Positions 62,795 through 64,000 of a stretch of DNA of 64,000 nt are shown here, one piece after another. The notes below the pieces were generated by a model. It was not told the DNA's origin. It did no database searches and saw nothing but the letters and a program-made list of their open reading frames with translations. Source of the stretch: Syngnathus acus (Eukaryota > Chordata > Actinopteri > Syngnathiformes > Syngnathidae); the NCBI RefSeq assembly GCF_901709675.1, contig NC_051095.1:21763956-21827955 (forward strand). Reading direction: 5' to 3'. A program made the position numbers and the translations under genes. Position 1 is the stretch's first letter; each line of letters begins with the position of its first letter.

Positions 62795-64000
62795 AACACT
62801 GTCATTTTTCTGGCAGAGCCGGTGCGAGGAAAGGAAATATGCGCTGGAATGCCACCACTTTGTGTGTCATGGGCACCCACCTGTATCATTAGTTTGAAAC
62901 AATACATCATTAAAATTCTGTTATTGACCTCTGTTGGTAATTACATTATTATACAGTAAACACATTTTGATAATACATTATGCATTTCTAAGTTCAGCAT
63001 GTTGGAAAAAACTGATGATTATGAAAATCAGTTGGATTCTTCATAAAACAAGTGCATTTTTGTCATTCTAACTTTATCACGCTTGGGGTTTCATCTTTGC
63101 TGTAAATATGGAAGGATGGTCCAACAGGCATCATAAGTGAATGCTTAAACTTGACAGCACAAAGGAAAATTCTCCTGGGGAAACACGAGTTATTTTTTTC
63201 CAGACCGACTAACAAGAGACAAGCATCACTTCAGCAGATACCCATGCACTTCTGAAAAGTCTGTCAATTATGTAGCGAGCATTCAGTTATCCCTTTGAGA
63301 TAATGAGATGGGATATGATTCTTCGTACATGCAATTTCTGTAGCTCACGTTGCACGTGCTTTGTTCAAACACGAATACACCATTTGAAAACAAAACTGTT
63401 CCATGGATCATGGAAGTATGTCTCAAATTGGAAGCATTTTAAAACGACACCAATACGTTTCTATGTAAATGCTGCAAACAAAGTGTAAAGGGCTTCTGAC
63501 AGATATTCTATGTAAGCATCCAACAAAAGTATGTCACAACCAAAACCACACAAGAGCAACCCTCATGTTTGTTATACGTAACGTACTCTGCCTTGCAATT
63601 GTATGGTGACAAAGTTTAACAGCATTTCTTCCGCCAAGTGTTGCTTTACAGGACAACCAGTTAAGACTCATTACTTTTGTATGTTCGTGATTTCACTGCG
63701 GCTAAACAACATAATTTCTGTATTGTTTTGATTGGAATTTAAAAAAATGCACAATTTGGCAAAAAGCGTGAACAGAAATAACAACTACACATACTCTTGC
63801 TTTTGAGCTTTTGATGTCCAGCTCATGGATTCATCAGGGCTCCTTTCTTTCTGATAAATGTAAAAAATAAATCAATAATTAATCGAACTAAGTTGTTCCC
63901 ATTTTCACTTAGTGGCTGTCTTGCAAGCCTACCCTTGTACTTGTGACATGACTATTTAGACTGGATTCATACAGCATGGTTCAAGCCATACAATTCTTGT

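Larger units (their letters stand above)
57207..64000 (+). other. tenm1: tenm1 intron 4 (partial)
   Basis: Begins gtgagt at 57207. No following coding exon was found to the window end. Confidence 0.85.
61026..64000. other. Intron 4 segment, mostly featureless
   Basis: Holds an X-box-like inverted repeat (61554-61573), a short SINE-like unit (62613-62711) and a 28-bp hairpin (62767-62794). Nothing else recognised. Confidence 0.5.

Overview
The window is vertebrate, almost certainly teleost, nuclear DNA. It carries the 5' coding part of one large gene, a teneurin-1 ortholog (tenm1, + strand), and nearly everything else is intron. Four coding exons were rebuilt by eye from splice sites, reading phase and family similarity: 3703-3919, 8364-8693, 50592-50835 and 56968-57206. 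The phases join cleanly (1, 1, 2, 1). Together they encode residues 1-343 plus one base: the whole cytoplasmic domain and the transmembrane helix of a type II membrane protein. The extracellular EGF, beta-propeller and YD-shell exons lie beyond base 64000. No second protein-coding gene, structural RNA gene or CRISPR array was found. The long open frames elsewhere are microsatellites, low-complexity DNA or decayed transposons.

Layout. 1-3646: upstream DNA, probably an intron between a non-coding first exon and the first coding exon; it holds a transposon end and a SINE with a perfect 11-bp target duplication. 3647-3919: end of the 5' UTR and coding exon 1. 3920-8363: intron 1, with a GATA microsatellite, a dead Tc1 transposase and a palindromic MITE. 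8694-50591: intron 2, about 42 kb and very repeat-rich. 50836-56967: intron 3. 57207-64000: start of intron 4, with a second SINE with clean target duplication and two RTE-type LINE corpses meeting tail to tail.

Repeat biology is the most unusual content. Three related classes of TA-flanked terminal-inverted-repeat elements recur. They are named here A (CCGTATTTTCC.. ends, GGCGCACC subrepeats), B (CCGTAATTTTCGG.. ends, AAGTCGC subrepeats) and C (CAYCTAAATCTCG.. ends). One A copy (20601-22713) carries six full units and one partial unit of an exactly 251-bp tandem repeat. Another A copy (30839-32498) has a B element inserted in it, and comparison with the first A copy recovers the empty site and shows a 2-bp TA duplication. 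A third locus (34650-36549) is a B element whose interior is a palindrome with arms of about 650 bp and a CpG-rich core. Two decayed copies, one A-type and one B-type, keep a similar transposase-like C-terminus on the minus strand, which ties the two families together and suggests a Tc1/mariner-superfamily (possibly pogo/Tigger-like) origin.

For the host gene, three points stand out. An out-of-frame upstream AUG overlaps the start codon. The RKRK-type basic motif of tetrapod teneurin-1 is replaced. Exon 2 contains a Gln/Glu-rich insertion made of trinucleotide repeats.

Limits: no alignments or searches could be run. Family names of repeats come from recognition of consensus-like sequence, and ends given without a target duplication are approximate.
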